The notes beneath the pieces are model-generated. The model did not search any database, was not told the origin of the DNA, and saw only the letters and a list, made by a program, of their open reading frames with translations. Below, piece by piece: positions 63,976 to 64,000 of a stretch of 64,000 nucleotides of DNA (position 1 is the stretch's first letter; each line of letters opens with the position of its first letter). The translations under genes were made by a program, and so were the position numbers. Source of the DNA: Corynebacterium ammoniagenes DSM 20306 (GTDB lineage Bacteria > Actinomycetota > Actinomycetes > Mycobacteriales > Mycobacteriaceae); NCBI RefSeq assembly GCF_001941425.1, contig NZ_CP009244.1, positions 1,922,001 to 1,986,000 of the forward strand. The letters are read 5' to 3'.

Positions 63976-64000
63976 CGCCTCACGGCGCTTGGCACCGCGG

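Overview
The window is a chromosomal segment of a Corynebacterium-type actinobacterium (order Mycobacteriales). The evidence is a mycothiol S-conjugate amidase, the corynebacterial/mycobacterial families DUF4245, DUF4307, DUF501, DUF5997 and DUF6542, a PIN-PhoH protein, and many start codons that sit 6-8 nt after a TAnnnT -10 box, the leaderless arrangement common in this group. The gene content recalls the M. tuberculosis Rv1014c-Rv1112 neighbourhood (pth, rplY, prsA, glmU, mfd, mazG, lpqU, eno, divIC, DUF501, ppx, greA, DUF4307, mca, uppS, coaA, glyA, phoH2, fum, glpX, xseBA, ispH, ychF), in several rearranged blocks. The species cannot be told from the sequence alone.

Layout. 0-9 kb is accessory: a hemerythrin-like protein cut by the window edge, a methyltransferase/CxxC-flavoprotein fusion with a divergent XRE-cupin regulator, a YwqK/MORN protein, a SulP transporter, and small enzymes (quinone-reductase-like flavoprotein, 2H phosphoesterase, CMD protein, YtoQ, AspDH-like, DUF1801). 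9.3-10.7 kb is a decayed islet: two higBA modules with broken toxins and readable antitoxins, a carbamoyltransferase fragment, and a duplicated ychF 3' tail. 10.7-22.7 kb is core: ychF, AI-2E permease, rmuC, DUF6542, ispH, xseA-xseB, DUF4245, glpX, fum. 22.8-26.6 kb carries a membrane protein, a TetR-DHA2 efflux operon with a clear palindromic operator, and a GNAT. 26.7-37.5 kb: phoH2, a LysR effector domain without HTH, DUF5997, glyA, coaA, uppS, aroF with a Phe/Tyr leader-peptide attenuator, mca, DUF4307, greA and a lipoprotein.

37.5-38.35 kb has no credible gene but several perfect hairpins. 38.35-51.98 kb: Bax-inhibitor-like protein, an odd tRNA (class-I shape, UAA anticodon), ppx, DUF501, an HNH/13E12-like gene inserted against the strand of its neighbours, divIC, eno, a transglycosylase, mazG, mfd and tetR. 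52.1-64 kb: tRNA-Gln, TRIC channel, an AztD-like zinc lipoprotein behind Zur-like palindromes, MFS, glmU, prsA, an AlkD-like gene whose start codon lies inside the prsA terminator, a YkvI transporter preceded by a Phe-rich mini-ORF, rplY, pth, a FAH-family enzyme and a proline-rich membrane protein at the edge.

The most noteworthy non-genic signals are the aroF attenuator, the Phe-rich leader before ykvI, the higBA/ychF-tail islet, the tRNA, the TetR operator, the Zur-like boxes and a 14-bp intergenic repeat. No insertion sequence, prophage, CRISPR array or rRNA was seen.
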